Source of the DNA: Thereva unica | Taxonomy: Eukaryota; Arthropoda; Insecta; Diptera; Therevidae | Reading direction: 5' to 3' | Length of the DNA stretch: 64,000 nt | Assembly (NCBI GenBank): GCA_949987705.1 | Contig: OX465281.1 | Location: 242,627,143 to 242,691,142 of the forward strand | Shown here: positions 47,064 to 57,258 of the stretch, one piece after another | How the letters are laid out: each line of letters begins with the position of its first letter | How positions within the stretch are numbered: position 1 is the first letter of the stretch | Translations under genes and position numbers: made by a program | Notes under the pieces: model-generated | What the model was told of the DNA's origin: nothing | Database searches by the model: none | The model's input: the letters and a program-made list of their open reading frames with translations, nothing else

Positions 47064-47323
47064 GCTCTTTAGCTTTTAGTCTAAGATTTTCCAGCTCTAT
47101 GATGTATGACTCTAAATCACTATAGTTATCTTTGAATGTGTTTCTGGTTTCAGGCAAGGATCGAGCTCTTCTATTTCAGTTTGAATATCGTCAAACCTTT
47201 TGTAAATAGTTGTCAACCTGTTGTAAACTGACTGCAATTCGCTATCAGTAATTGAATCTTCTCAATTTGGCCTTCATCCTTCAAATGTTTTATTGAAGCT
47301 GCAATATTAGTTTCTGTGCTCAT
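47064..47323 (-). pseudogene. BEL/Pao Gag, N-terminal part
   Basis: Starts at ATG (47321-47323) with MSTETNIAASIKHLKDEGQI. After a frame shift it continues QSVYNRLTTIYKRFDDIQTE and then LESYIIELENLRLKAKE towards the MITE. The spacing of this helical N-terminus before LPSFSGEY fits BEL/Pao Gag. Confidence 0.65.
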
Positions 47324-47329
47324 CTTGGA

Positions 47330-48440
47330 CCCTGTGTAGGTACAAGTAGAAACTAACAAAATGCCAACTAAATTTTACTTTTCTAAATTATCAATCCATA
47401 ACATTTTTCTTTAAAATTTTCCAACAATTTTCCAGACACAAAAAAAAAAATACAAAGAAAGAAAAACACCCGAAAAAGAAAGTATAAAAAGTTCCACCAC
47501 TGAGAAAGAATTTATGAAAGGTAAGAAAAATTTCCCTCAAAATTTGTGTACCGGATAAAGAGGACTCGAAGCAATCAATCACCGAGATGGATTGCTTGTG
47601 AAATCGTTTAATAGCGTAATACTTCTTTGTCAGAAAAGGTGTGCACGAAGGTGAAAATAAAACGTTTTACAATTTATAAATTCTTAACGATGATTTCATA
47701 TGCTAAATCCGAGGTTATTTCACATCGCCCTGCAGTCATCCAGTTGTGAAATTCATCCCCAAAATTAAGGGGCTTTGTTTGCTACTCATAATTTTACTCA
47801 ATAAACATAAAATACAAAAAAAAAATTATAAATGTAATCGCTTTACAAACGGTTAAATATTCCGCTTTTGAAGCAATTTAAAATCCTTGTGATAATTATC
47901 GGATCCTTAATTTATTATTCATTATCCCCAAACATCCCCCTCCGCCCGAATACGGAACTTTTTTCGTCCTGCGTTACTTTTGCGATAAGAATTTGAAATT
48001 TTAACGAGAGCATTGGGTTTCATTTTAGGGAATTCGCAATGTTCTTGTAAAACTTCAGACTTCGGAATCACTTTAAAAATGGACATTTTTGAATAATTTA
48101 TTAGATTACATCAAATTTATTTGAGAATTTCGTTCTTCTTCAACAGATGTGATGTTCTTGGGACGTTCGTATTTCGGGTTTTTAAGGGGGTGTGTGTTTA
48201 TTCTTGTATGCAATTTTTGCTTGATTTTGGGGTTATCAAGTAGGGTCTGTCTAAAAATAAAATTTGATAAGAATAACCTAGTAATAAATTAAAATTTTAT
48301 TAAAGAAAGCTTCAGAAATATCGTCTTGGTTCTTGTTCAGTAATTCAAATGTCTTAAAATAAATTTTCTACTTGGGCTTTTTAGTAATATTTGGTTCGGG
48401 TACAAGTTTGTTGATGTTTTCCCGATAGATGGCGTCAATC
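47330..48440. other. Unannotated AT-rich stretch
   Basis: Nothing recognised. An open frame at 47391-47582 is low-complexity and F/K-rich. Confidence 0.35.
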
Positions 48441-49316
48441 CAAGACCCTCTCAACTACAGGCCATGAAGAAGAGTTTTTCGTGGTGTTGGACTCGGTCCA
48501 AAAAGTCACCGGAATAACATGGCATACACACGTATGGGGTAATTTTTGTTATATTTTTGCAGTAAAAAGTGATAAAATATTGTATTTTAACACTTTTAAC
48601 TGTACTTGGATTTAACAGTGAATAGTTTTTTAGTGATTTCATTAAAAAAATAAATAAAAACAAATTGGTGATTAAAGTGTGTTTTAAGTGTTCTAATTGT
48701 TAAGGCGATCAACTTTTTTTTACATTCACGGTGTTTTTTCATGTTTATTTACGAAAAAAATGTTGAAAATATAATGTTTTGTGTAGTTATGGAATTACAA
48801 GTGATTTTAAAGTGATTAATACATATGTATATTATGAAGTTATTATTAAAAATATAGGTGTAGAAAAATACTTTTCTTATTCACTTTTCCTTTCACACTT
48901 TCCTGCACTTATATGTTTAATAATAATTGCATAATCAATTAATTAATGACTTTAAAATTACTTTTAATTAAATATTCAGCATATTTTTCCTTAATAAACA
49001 CGAAAAAAACACCGCGAAAGTAAAATAAATTGATCACCTTAACAATTAACACACTTAAAACACACTAAATCACTAATATTTTTGAATTTTGTTATTAAAT
49101 CACTAAAGAACTAATCACTGATAATCCATGTATAGTTTAAAGTAATAAATTGTCAATGTTTTTCTACTTTTTACCACAAAAATATTACGAAAACAATCCC
49201 AAGCCTATTCCGCGCCATATAAATTCTAACCAAATGTCAGATTTTTTGGACCGAATTCAGCTATGGTTGTATTAGTTCAAGAGAGAACTTCATGGCCTGT
49301 AGTTGAGAGGGTCTTG
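48441..49316. mobile_element. Large foldback element with 7-8-bp target duplication
   Basis: The ends are CAAGACCCTCTCAACTACAG then GCCATGAAG, with the exact inverse at 49286-49316. Arm homology extends inward: ttcggtccaaaaa, caccgtgaatgt against aacaccgcgaaag, and gtgattaaagtgtgttttaa against its inverse near 49050, so the whole 876 bp can fold. gtcaatc occurs on both flanks (48434-48440, 49317-49323). No transposase frame. CA-starting ends with a near 8-bp duplication suggest hAT or P-type, not decided. Confidence 0.75.
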
Positions 49317-49509
49317 GTCAATCCCAAGTTGCGATTGAGATGATAGAGTGTTAATTTGAGTGTATAAACATCACTGATTGGGTTAGTAATTGTTGTGCTG
49401 TTTACGAGTGTGGGCGCAGAATCTCCTTGCAACAGGCTCCACCATCGAAAGGAAGAAATAAGACTCGCTCGCATCTAGCATGAGCATCAGGCACGGCAGC
49501 CTGACTGAA

Positions 49510-49800
49510 AATAACAATCGCCCGCTCTTAGCCTGCACCAGGTGTGCACAGTACAGTAATCGCTTGTATTTCACCGAAAGCAGGCAAGGTGCATTCACGC
49601 TTTTTCTGGACTCAAGGGAGCAAAATTTGGGCGTTAAAAAATTGTATAGGACGAAGAAAACGGCAAATATCTCCACGATAATAACGGGTGGCATTAGCAT
49701 ACTTAGTAGACCAGTGCTCGTTCGATTGCAAAGGTCAAGCAGCATTAGACGTGGTTAGTGCTTAGTTGGGAGACAGTTTCGCAAAACAACACTCCTATTT
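49510..49800. repeat. Dispersed repeat family R33, copy 2
   Basis: Shares aattgtataggacgaagaaa, gcatacttagtagaccagtg, aggtcaagcagcattagacg and caaaacaacac with 32865-33105. Frames on both strands have no known domain. Confidence 0.6.
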
Positions 49801-50864
49801 GGAATGTTCTTTGCATATGGGATGCATTTATAAATATTCATTCCTATATCTCTGGCCAACGGATTGTTAGATTTTTGTGCATGTTGCGGGAGCCCTTGAC
49901 GGTAGGGTGCTTACCCCTGAAGTATGTGCATAGGAGCAGGCGCGTGTATCCCCTACCGTTTGGCCTGCTCTTTCCGCAAATAATCAGGACGCTTGTCTTT
50001 GAAATCCTCTGTGAACAATTCCATAGAAAACTGATAACTCGAATTGGTAACATCGTGCGGCCAAATAGATCGTCGGATCTCACCACATGTACTTTTTTGT
50101 GTGGGGGTATCTTAAGGTAAAAGTGCACTATAGCAACCCACCGAACATATCTAGACTACGATTTCTTTGAAGACCCATCCCAAATTGGGGGAATTTTTCT
50201 ATTATGACACTCGATTTTTTCGGCTGAAAACAAGTGCTATAAAATGCAATTGTGCGAAAAAGATCGCAATGTTTTGCGAGGAAAAGACGATTTTGCTTTG
50301 ATTTGCTAAAATAATCGTCAAACAATTTTCTACAACTTTAGTTCTTACAAAAATGTTGACCCATTAATCCTTTAAAGTAATTCAAGATCATAACTATCAA
50401 AAATCACATTTTGACCAAAATATAACTCAAAACTCGTTGATGGGTTCTGTCGTCGTCTGCGTCTTTAGTTGGAGCGTAGCATTGGACTAGCGTAGTATTG
50501 CTTAGTTTAGTACACAGTCGCACGGTAATAATCCTCTCAGAAACACCCTGGACCTGGGTTCTTTGATGAGTATTACGCCAACGGCATTCCTACGATATGA
50601 AAATAGCGTGTGTCACAACCACATCTCATTGGAAATTCCAGTACTTTTATAATACTTTGGGTTGCTACTTCTGTTTCCTTGAGTTTTGTGTGTTGGTAGT
50701 GCCAGAAAATGTCAAAAGTTAATTGGAAAAAATATTAAAAATTCCCTTTTGCTAAATTTTGAACTAAATTTCTTCCATGATCCAACACCGTTATTTTACG
50801 CTCGACTGATCTGATCTGGGTCACGATGTAAAAAGAACGCAGCTAATATAAAAAGGACTCATAG
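49801..50864. other. Unannotated stretch
   Basis: No gene recognised. Overlapping frames at 49758-50128 on both strands lack known motifs. Confidence 0.3.
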
Positions 50865-51240
50865 TTTGGAAAGATATGTTCCCCCGCATCGGAGCATCTG
50901 ATCTCGCTGAGTCCTATTTCCTCGACATTATAGCGGTTCATCTCGTCGAAGACTTAATGCAGCCGTCCATCAGCAAGCAGTGTTTTCACATTCCATGATT
51001 CGATTCGTGTCCTGGTTCGAAAAGCAAAGGTCGTCGTCACGTTGTCTACCCGGTTCCGAGGCATTGTTTGCCGATTCGTAGCAACGGTATTTTTATGGGA
51101 GCGGGTTGGTAACCGCCAGCCTGTTCAACAGACTTTAAACACTATTTTATGGCGCAGAGAATTCGCCGTTCGGCTGTCTCCCGTTACCTCCTGTAGAAAA
51201 AGTACTCCAGGGGGCACCGCGTAGAGGTGGGATTAGTACT
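50865..51240 (-). pseudogene. RTE-like LINE endonuclease N-terminus
   Basis: Minus strand: RIESWNVKTLLADGRLH, then FDEMNRYNVEEIGLSEIRCS (50890-51010), the typical opening of RTE endonucleases (WNV-TL...L-EM-RY-V--LGLSE-RW) with the catalytic Glu. A leader precedes it to the right. A stop in the middle and loss of the rest show it is dead. Confidence 0.7.
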
Positions 51241-51439
51241 AGCTACATGGATATCTCCTGATAGGGTCACTCTAGTCAAATAGACCATGAGACCCCCACT
51301 TTTGGACTTGATGACTATGAGCCTACCGATGCGCCAACTTTGACTTGCATCACTGTCGTTTTGGTATGGTTGTCCAAGAACGTATTACAAACACATACGA
51401 CCATGCGTTGGAACTTGCACTCGGTGAGCTTAGACTGGT

Positions 51440-51925
51440 GTACCGACGATATGGGTGCACACTGCATCCACGCGGAGCTGGTTAAATATGGAAGGCCTGG
51501 GCTAGGCGCTCCGTGACTTATGAATTACAACTATGCGAGCAGGAAGGGATACCAGAAAATTGGAAAAAAGTCATCTTCTGAGCAGTAATCAAAAAAGGAG
51601 ATATCACCAATTATCGCGTTATAACACGCAGTTATCCGCTATCCAACAAAGCAGGATTCGTAGAACAACATAAGCCAATGCCAGTGTGGCTTCAGCACAG
51701 AAAAATCAACAACTGCAGATTTTTAACTTGTAATGAATGTTTACTTTTGGTTGCAGTAATTTTTCTTATAGCTAAATACCGCCAATAATAGTATATTCAG
51801 CAAAACTTCCCAATACAAGAAACTGGAGACAAACTGCGGAGCAGAGAGACGTGAGGAGGAAAAGGCTGATGGAGGACAAGGCTCGAATTGGGCTGTAGAG
51901 CCATCGAAGAAGAAGAATAGCAGAA
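51440..51925 (+). pseudogene. RTE-like LINE, RT N-terminal piece joined to 3' end
   Basis: Plus strand: GAHCIHAELVKYGRPGL (about 51445) and EGIPENWKKVI-type motif (about 51550) from the RT fingers, then a CGFSTEKSTT motif (about 51685), then a jump to the C-terminus NTRNWRQTAEQRDVRRKRLM and ARIGL-stop with a ccatcgaagaagaagaa tail (51900-51925). The catalytic region is deleted. The tail matches 30485-30530. Confidence 0.65.
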
Positions 51926-51984
51926 CTTTACAAAACCATGTGAAAATACGGCATCCTCCCAATAAGCTGACACAAGGATGTCAA

Positions 51985-52060
51985 ACTGGATAACTTCGGC
52001 TCAGAATCGTGACCGGTGGAGAGAAAAGTTACAAGAGGCCAGGACGATAAGTCCCTTATT
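51985..52060 (+). pseudogene. RTE-like LINE C-terminal fragment
   Basis: Translation NRDRWREKLQEARTISP-stop resembles the last residues of RTE-type ORFs and the sequence around 59630 and 59882. Isolated and short. Confidence 0.45.
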
Positions 52061-52069
52061 GGCAATGTC

Positions 52070-54009
52070 GGTTCTTTCAATTGCATCAACTAACTTTCGG
52101 ACTTCCTGCTCACCATTCCACTTTATGATATGTTAGAATCGTGAATAGTAAAACTAGTTGAACTGAAAGAACTGAATGCTATCTCCTTAATTCAAACCTT
52201 CTTCAACGAAGTCCAATGAATCTAAAATCGATTATTATAGTTCATTGATTTACCTGCAAAAACTTTCACCTGGCAACAGTCGTGTTATCTTATGCTAAAA
52301 ATAGAATTTCTTTTCATCTAAGAAAACTTCCAAGAATGCATAAGAATCACAAAAGTCCTTGGAAAGGAAGGTGGACTAATGGACACTCAATCGACCAACC
52401 CCGAACCTTTTGACCTTAATGTTTGCAAAACTTACGGCAATTCTCCGAATTTCAGAACACGTTTACTTTGGAAAAACTTATAAAAAAAAATATTCCGAAA
52501 TATTTATAAAACAAAATCCAAAATCCAGTTTCGGTATGACAGTGTATGCACCATGAAAATTTCCGTCCCAAATTGACGGGTTGAAAGCTTGGCTTGACGG
52601 GTTGAAAGGATTTGAGGAACAGAAAGTCTCCATCCATCCATCCATCCGCACGATGGTCACTCACAAACAGAAGCTTTCATTGCAGGATTTGAGTGATTTT
52701 CATGGTGAATGAAGATATCACCTTGAACATGTGCACAAAAGGGGAACCTTTCTGTCAACACAGCCGAGGATTGTTCGTGTTTGTGGAAATTAGGTCGAAG
52801 AGATTCGACCGAGTCACAGAAAGTAAATTAACCAGGACCACCACCAAGGACCAGGTGAGTTCAATTTGTAAGATTAATTATGTAGGCTTAACTTCATTCT
52901 CAACATAATTAGCTCTGAATTATGTTTTTTTTTTAAACAAAAGTTGGTGTTGAAGGTTTTTGGTCAGGATTCTTTTAAATATTTATGGATTTGGTTAAAT
53001 TAACCTCAGAGCTGCATCTGATATTAAAGGCTTTAATGACGATTAATTCCCATGGGTTAAAAAATACACTTTTAAGCTTTCAGAACATTTCTGTGAAATG
53101 CATGCATTCATTCATAGGGAAACCCAGGGAAAGTTCAAGGGAAAATCCATGGAAATCCCAATATGTAACAAAATTCCCGAAACAGATTTCAAGAATCGAA
53201 AGACCCCAACGCAATAAGGAACTTGATGAAAAATGTGCAAGGACTAAATTCAATCCCCTCTTGGCTCCAATGTCTTGCTAAGCTTAACCTGGAACACAAT
53301 TGTAGAGTTATCTCTCTTGCTCATCAGTTTCGAGTTTTTGCCGTCTGATTAAAATTTAATTTTAAACTCTCGAAGACATGATTGAAGAAATCTGCTTTTC
53401 ATAGTTATGTACAGACAACTTAAGACAACTCGTAATTCATCATTTTAAGATTGCCAGTAATAAATGAGAGTTTGCAAATGAACTTGTTGATGGAAGTGTT
53501 TCAATACTATGAAGTTAAGAAAAGTCTAAAAAGCATTTGTCGAGTGCGTTTAACAGTGGAAAGTTGATCTAGGACATATGTAGATGTATATCTTTAGGTA
53601 TGATGTCTTCTACCTCTCGGTCTCAATCTACTACTCCGACCTTCACTCGATGGCTCTGTTAACTCCAAATGGAAGCTTTTAGTCAAGCTCAGCGGAAAGG
53701 AAGATAATGGATGCACTAGATGCACTAGGGTCCTGGGAACACAAATCCCAGGCAGCTATTTGGAAAAAACCAATAACCCCAGCCAGTTGGCGTTCCTATT
53801 GTAAAACTTCTTCCAAAATGACTTTTTTTCTTGACATCTATAAACCCTGGAACTGTGTTTTGTAGAAAAGTTAGCAAAAGCTCCAAGCCTGTTGGTTTTT
53901 TGTTTTGTCTGCACCTACTTATATACCCGGGATTCTGGCTTGTAACCCTTCCTCAGATGTCAAAAAGCTCGAGACGCTATACTATTAGATCGTAAAGGGT
54001 ACCAGGTCC
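52070..54009. other. Unannotated stretch with short tandem repeats and one exon-like frame
   Basis: Holds two copies of ttgacgggttgaaag (about 52573-52608) and a (CCAT)n run (about 52629-52648). The exon-like frame at 52702-52854 is listed separately. An open frame at 52985-53281 has no recognisable domain. Confidence 0.35.
52702..52854 (+). CDS. Possible host exon (uncharacterised)
   Basis: From ATG at 52702 the frame reads MVNEDITLNMCTKGEPFCQH and continues about 50 codons, ending TTTKDQ directly before a good splice donor (cag/gtgagt at 52855). It has no known motif, and codon content is less biased than the surrounding AT-rich DNA. No acceptor in phase is visible (the preceding ttgcag leads into a stop), so it could only be a first coding exon. 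Chance is an equally good explanation. Confidence 0.2.
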
Positions 54010-54202
54010 AGAACTACCGACTTCCTTAATGCAACGGCGCACTTAGTGGGTTCGATGTCACAACATTCACTGAAACCTGGCTACATGAAGACATTCTGAA
54101 TGCTGAACTCTTTGATTTCTGCTACCAAGTCTTTCGGAGGAACCGACACAATGACTCGAAAGCTCCAGGGGGTTCACGTACTCCTTGCTTGCAGTAGCCA
54201 TC
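54010..54202 (+). pseudogene. Jockey-like LINE endonuclease, part 1
   Basis: Plus strand: FDVTTFTETWLHEDILNAEL, then CYQVFRRNRHND and a KAPGG motif (54045-54175), the N-terminal catalytic region of Jockey-type endonucleases (TETWL contains the catalytic Glu). The reading stops at the RTE insertion at 54216. The continuation lies at 56767-56802 and 57259-57790. Confidence 0.7.
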
Positions 54203-54215
54203 TAAACTGTTATCC
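54203..54215 (+). repeat. Target-site duplication of the RTE insertion, left
   Basis: taaactgttatcc, matched by taaactgttaccc at 54203+2551 (56754-56766), 12 of 13 bases. Confidence 0.75.
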
Positions 54216-56753
54216 TTCTTCTTCTTCTTTGATCCGTTAGCTGGCGGTCCGAGCGGGACGTCCCCGCAACGGATACGCTGCTGTCGGTGCCGCTGGGTCC
54301 CGAACTCTATTCACGATTCGCTTCCATTCTTCTCGGTTTTTGGCGGTGTCTCGAGCCTCGGTAACTGATAATCGTTGATTCTTTAAGTCACCCTCGATAT
54401 TCTTCAACCAGGTTTTCTTCTGTGCCGATCGCTGTATTCTCCAGTCTGCAGGACGGTCTCGCCAGAGAAGTTTACGTGGCAAGCGGTTATCATCCATTCG
54501 GCAAACATGTCCAAACCACCGTAGTCGACGTTTTTGCATTTCTTCTTCGATCAGTGTTTGCTGATCGCATCTTTGTCTGACAACCTCGTTTCGAAGGCGA
54601 TCACGGAGTGAGACACGGAGGATCTGCCTCAAACATCGCATTTGGAAGACCTCGAGCTTCTTAACGTCCGGTTTGAGCAGTGTCCACGTTTCAGATCCAT
54701 AAAGAAGAATCGGAAGAATCAACGTTCGGTAAAGACGTAGTTTTGTTTTGATGGAGATATTTGCTCGTTTCCATATGCACCACTTGAGCGAGGCGAATGT
54801 TGCTGTTGCCTGGCCGATACGGCTGTGAACGTCGGCCGTCGATGCTACTTTCGTTTCCTCAACCAATGATCCCAAATATTTGAACCTTGGAACCTGTTCG
54901 ATTTGGGTTCCATCGAGGTGAACACTGGCTCTTGATCCATCCGTTGTGAGCACTTTGGTCTTTTCCGCATTGATTTTTAACCCGTATGATTGGGCGATGC
55001 GGGAAATATCGTATAAGATGTCCGTTGCTTCGGCATCCGTGTCGGCGAAAACAGCGCTATCGTCGGCGAACATTAAGTCTGTTACGAAGTTGTTGTCGTC
55101 GTATTGAACTCCGAGTCGTCCATCGAATGCTTCACGCATAATCGCGTCGATCACAACGTTGAAGAGAAGTGGCGAAGCGACGTCTCCCTGTCGGACACCC
55201 GTCTGAATCGGGAACTCCTCGGATAAGTCGTTTCGAATACGAACGCTGCTGGTTGAGCCATCGTACGACGCTTGGAGAAGTTGGATGATTCTCAATGGCA
55301 CGTGTTCGGTTACCAAGACTCTCCACAAGCTGTTCCAATCGATGCAATCGAAAGCGGATTTGAAATCGATGAAAACGACGACAATTCGTTTGCCGCAACG
55401 AATTCTTTCTTCCATTAACTGACGGAGGGCGAATATTTGATCAATGCATCCTCGATGTGGTCTAAATCCCGCTTGTTCCTCCCGGCTCGTTTGCTCTCGA
55501 TGTTTCTGTAGCCTCGATTGTATTATTTTCGTAAATACTTTACCGACGATCGAAAGAAGGCTAATACCGCGATAATTCTTGCATTCCCGACTGTCGCCTT
55601 TCTTCAAAATTGGGACAACGATCGCTTTCTTCCATACCGAAGGGACACGATTCGAATGCCATATGTGTGTTATGAGGACATGAAGTCGTTGTGATAAGAC
55701 ATCACCTCCAGCTTTGATCATCTCGGCGGTTACTTGGTCTATTCCCGGCGCTTTTCCATTTTTCAGCGATTTTATTGCTGTCTTCACCTCGATAATTGTT
55801 GGTTCGGTATCGAGAAACTGATTCATCGGCTGTTCGATAATCGGTGGTTCGGGTGCTGGACCTTGCGGCGGATCGTGGTTATACAGCTGGTGGAAGAATG
55901 CTCTCCACCGCTCCAGGCGTTCATGGGCAGAAGTCACAAAAGTTCCATCCGATTTTTTGATGTTGTCGTTTGTTGATGTTGTTTTGCCGCCTAACCGGCG
56001 GATTGTCTGGTACAGCGTCCGGTACTCGTGCCTCGACGCCGCTTTTTCCATGTCGGCCGCAACGTTATTCCAGTACGCTTCTCGTTCCAATTTCATTTTC
56101 TGCCGAACTTCTTTGTTCAATCTTCGGTATTCCTCAAAGTCGACGTGTTTCATGCGCTTCCGCTGATCGACGAGGTCCAGACAGCTGTCCGAGATCCATG
56201 GCTGCGTCCGTTTACGGATAGTTGGACACAACTCCATTGCACACTCCACAATAGACTCCGACAATTGCCTTTCTTCTACATCGATATCGTCAGGTATTGC
56301 GAGCGCCGCGAATTTGTTGGATAATGCCATTTGAAACTCTCGCCCGATGGCCGGGTCCCGTAGGCACGCCCAATTTTTCTTGGCTGGTGGTGGCTCCGTT
56401 TTCTTCGCTCTTTGCAATCGCATCTGCAATTTCGCTCGAACAAGATAATGGTCCGATCCGCAATCGGGTCCACGCATTGCACGTACGTCTTTAAGCGTAG
56501 ATCGGAATCTTGTGTTGATCAAAACGTAGTCTAACATCGCCGAGTCTTTGCCGGATGGATTTCGCCAGGTGAGTTGGTGTTTGAGTGGATGGCGGAAAAT
56601 GCTGTTGCCAACGATCAAGTTGTTTGACGATGCGAATGAAAGCAGGCGTAAGCCGTTGTCATTAATTACTCCGTGTCCGAATTTGCCCACGGTTTCTTCC
56701 CAGCCGGTTCGATCTACTCCTGAATGTGCATTGAAATCCCCCGCGAGAATTAT
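54216..56753 (-). mobile_element. 5'-truncated RTE-type LINE with target duplication
   Basis: The insertion is bounded by a 13-bp direct repeat. The 3' side ends about 20 bases after the ORF stop in a GAA-rich tail (minus AAAGAAGAAGAAGAAGG), as RTE elements do. The 5' side is truncated inside the endonuclease just before the AGDFNAH motif. It lies in opposite orientation within a Jockey-like endonuclease. Confidence 0.85.
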
Positions 56754-56768
56754 TAAACTGTTACCCAA
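54237..56768 (-). CDS. RTE-type LINE ORF2: partial endonuclease plus reverse transcriptase
   Basis: A single open frame of 843 codons with TAA at 54237-54239. Its first few residues come from the target duplication, so there is no native start; the first 100 or so endonuclease residues are lost. Remaining endonuclease: LAGDFNAHSG (about 8-17), DSAMLDYVLINTRF and GSDHYLV (about 105-110, catalytic Asp-His). RT: ECKNYRGISLLSIVGKVFTK (about 405), QAGFRPHRGCIDQIFALRQL (about 440), VFIDFKSAFDCIDW (about 475), GVRQGDVASPLLFNVVIDA (about 530), MFADDSAVFA (about 570, intact FADD) and FKYLGS (about 635). The C-terminal section includes RLRWFGHVCRMDDNRLPRKL (about 750). RT looks enzymatically intact while the endonuclease is not. 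Two deleted relatives occur at 33130 and 62440. Confidence 0.85.
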   Translation of the reverse strand: MGNSLIILAGDFNAHSGVDRTGWEETVGKFGHGVINDNGLRLLSFASSNNLIVGNSIFRHPLKHQLTWRNPSGKDSAMLDYVLINTRFRSTLKDVRAMRGPDCGSDHYLVRAKLQMRLQRAKKTEPPPAKKNWACLRDPAIGREFQMALSNKFAALAIPDDIDVEERQLSESIVECAMELCPTIRKRTQPWISDSCLDLVDQRKRMKHVDFEEYRRLNKEVRQKMKLEREAYWNNVAADMEKAASRHEYRTLYQTIRRLGGKTTSTNDNIKKSDGTFVTSAHERLERWRAFFHQLYNHDPPQGPAPEPPIIEQPMNQFLDTEPTIIEVKTAIKSLKNGKAPGIDQVTAEMIKAGGDVLSQRLHVLITHIWHSNRVPSVWKKAIVVPILKKGDSRECKNYRGISLLSIVGKVFTKIIQSRLQKHREQTSREEQAGFRPHRGCIDQIFALRQLMEERIRCGKRIVVVFIDFKSAFDCIDWNSLWRVLVTEHVPLRIIQLLQASYDGSTSSVRIRNDLSEEFPIQTGVRQGDVASPLLFNVVIDAIMREAFDGRLGVQYDDNNFVTDLMFADDSAVFADTDAEATDILYDISRIAQSYGLKINAEKTKVLTTDGSRASVHLDGTQIEQVPRFKYLGSLVEETKVASTADVHSRIGQATATFASLKWCIWKRANISIKTKLRLYRTLILPILLYGSETWTLLKPDVKKLEVFQMRCLRQILRVSLRDRLRNEVVRQRCDQQTLIEEEMQKRRLRWFGHVCRMDDNRLPRKLLWRDRPADWRIQRSAQKKTWLKNIEGDLKNQRLSVTEARDTAKNREEWKRIVNRVRDPAAPTAAYPLRGRPARTAS
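56754..56766 (+). repeat. Target-site duplication of the RTE insertion, right
   Basis: taaactgttaccc, one mismatch to 54203-54215. Confidence 0.75.
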
Positions 56769-56802
56769 TTTTGCTTATCTTCGAATTCGAACATTTCAAT
56801 AT

Positions 56803-57258
56803 TTTTATCAACACACTGCAATTAAGTGTTTTATTTTTTTCGATTGGGTTTTTTACGCGTGATTAAATTAAAAAAAATCCCACTTAATTATAAATCAACA
56901 CACACCACATACTTCACGTTCAACAAACCGACGACTGGCGAGCTTGTTCCTCTTGTGCATCTATAATATTTAATATGATAAATCGAAAGCACCATTCATT
57001 TTACATAACGAAAATGTTCACGCTCCCATAAAATAAATTCAACAGAAGATTTGGTACAGATTCTTCTGTGGCCCAAATTCACCGTGGTATGCCCGCGTGT
57101 AGGTTTGTTCTTGGCCATTTAAATCGTTTGGTCAAGTTTGGCCGTTGTGAGGCCGTATGTGCTCCCATTAAAAATGGTTAAAAAATTTACTGCCATCATA
57201 TCCCCCTTAAAAAGCCAAGCGGCCTGTGTTCGCCCAATGTAAGCCCATTTTTTATTTT
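56803..57258. repeat. Dispersed repeat family R42, copy 2
   Basis: Homologous to 42341-42735 over its length with an extra 60 bases or so (for example ataaattcaacagaagattt). Inserted in the Jockey-like endonuclease: coding-like residues (IFEFEHFNI) end before it and resume (FYFYSDILISC) after it. tattttta occurs at both edges (56800-56807, 57253-57260) and may be a duplication or part of the element. Confidence 0.7.

Noticed and set aside
55734..56494. Plus-strand frames of 65-98 codons
   Set aside because: They are antisense shadows of the intact RTE reverse transcriptase frame.
56766..56768. TTG codon as a native start of the RTE ORF
   Set aside because: These bases belong to the target duplication. 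The true start is lost by 5' truncation, as the longer copy at 62440 shows.
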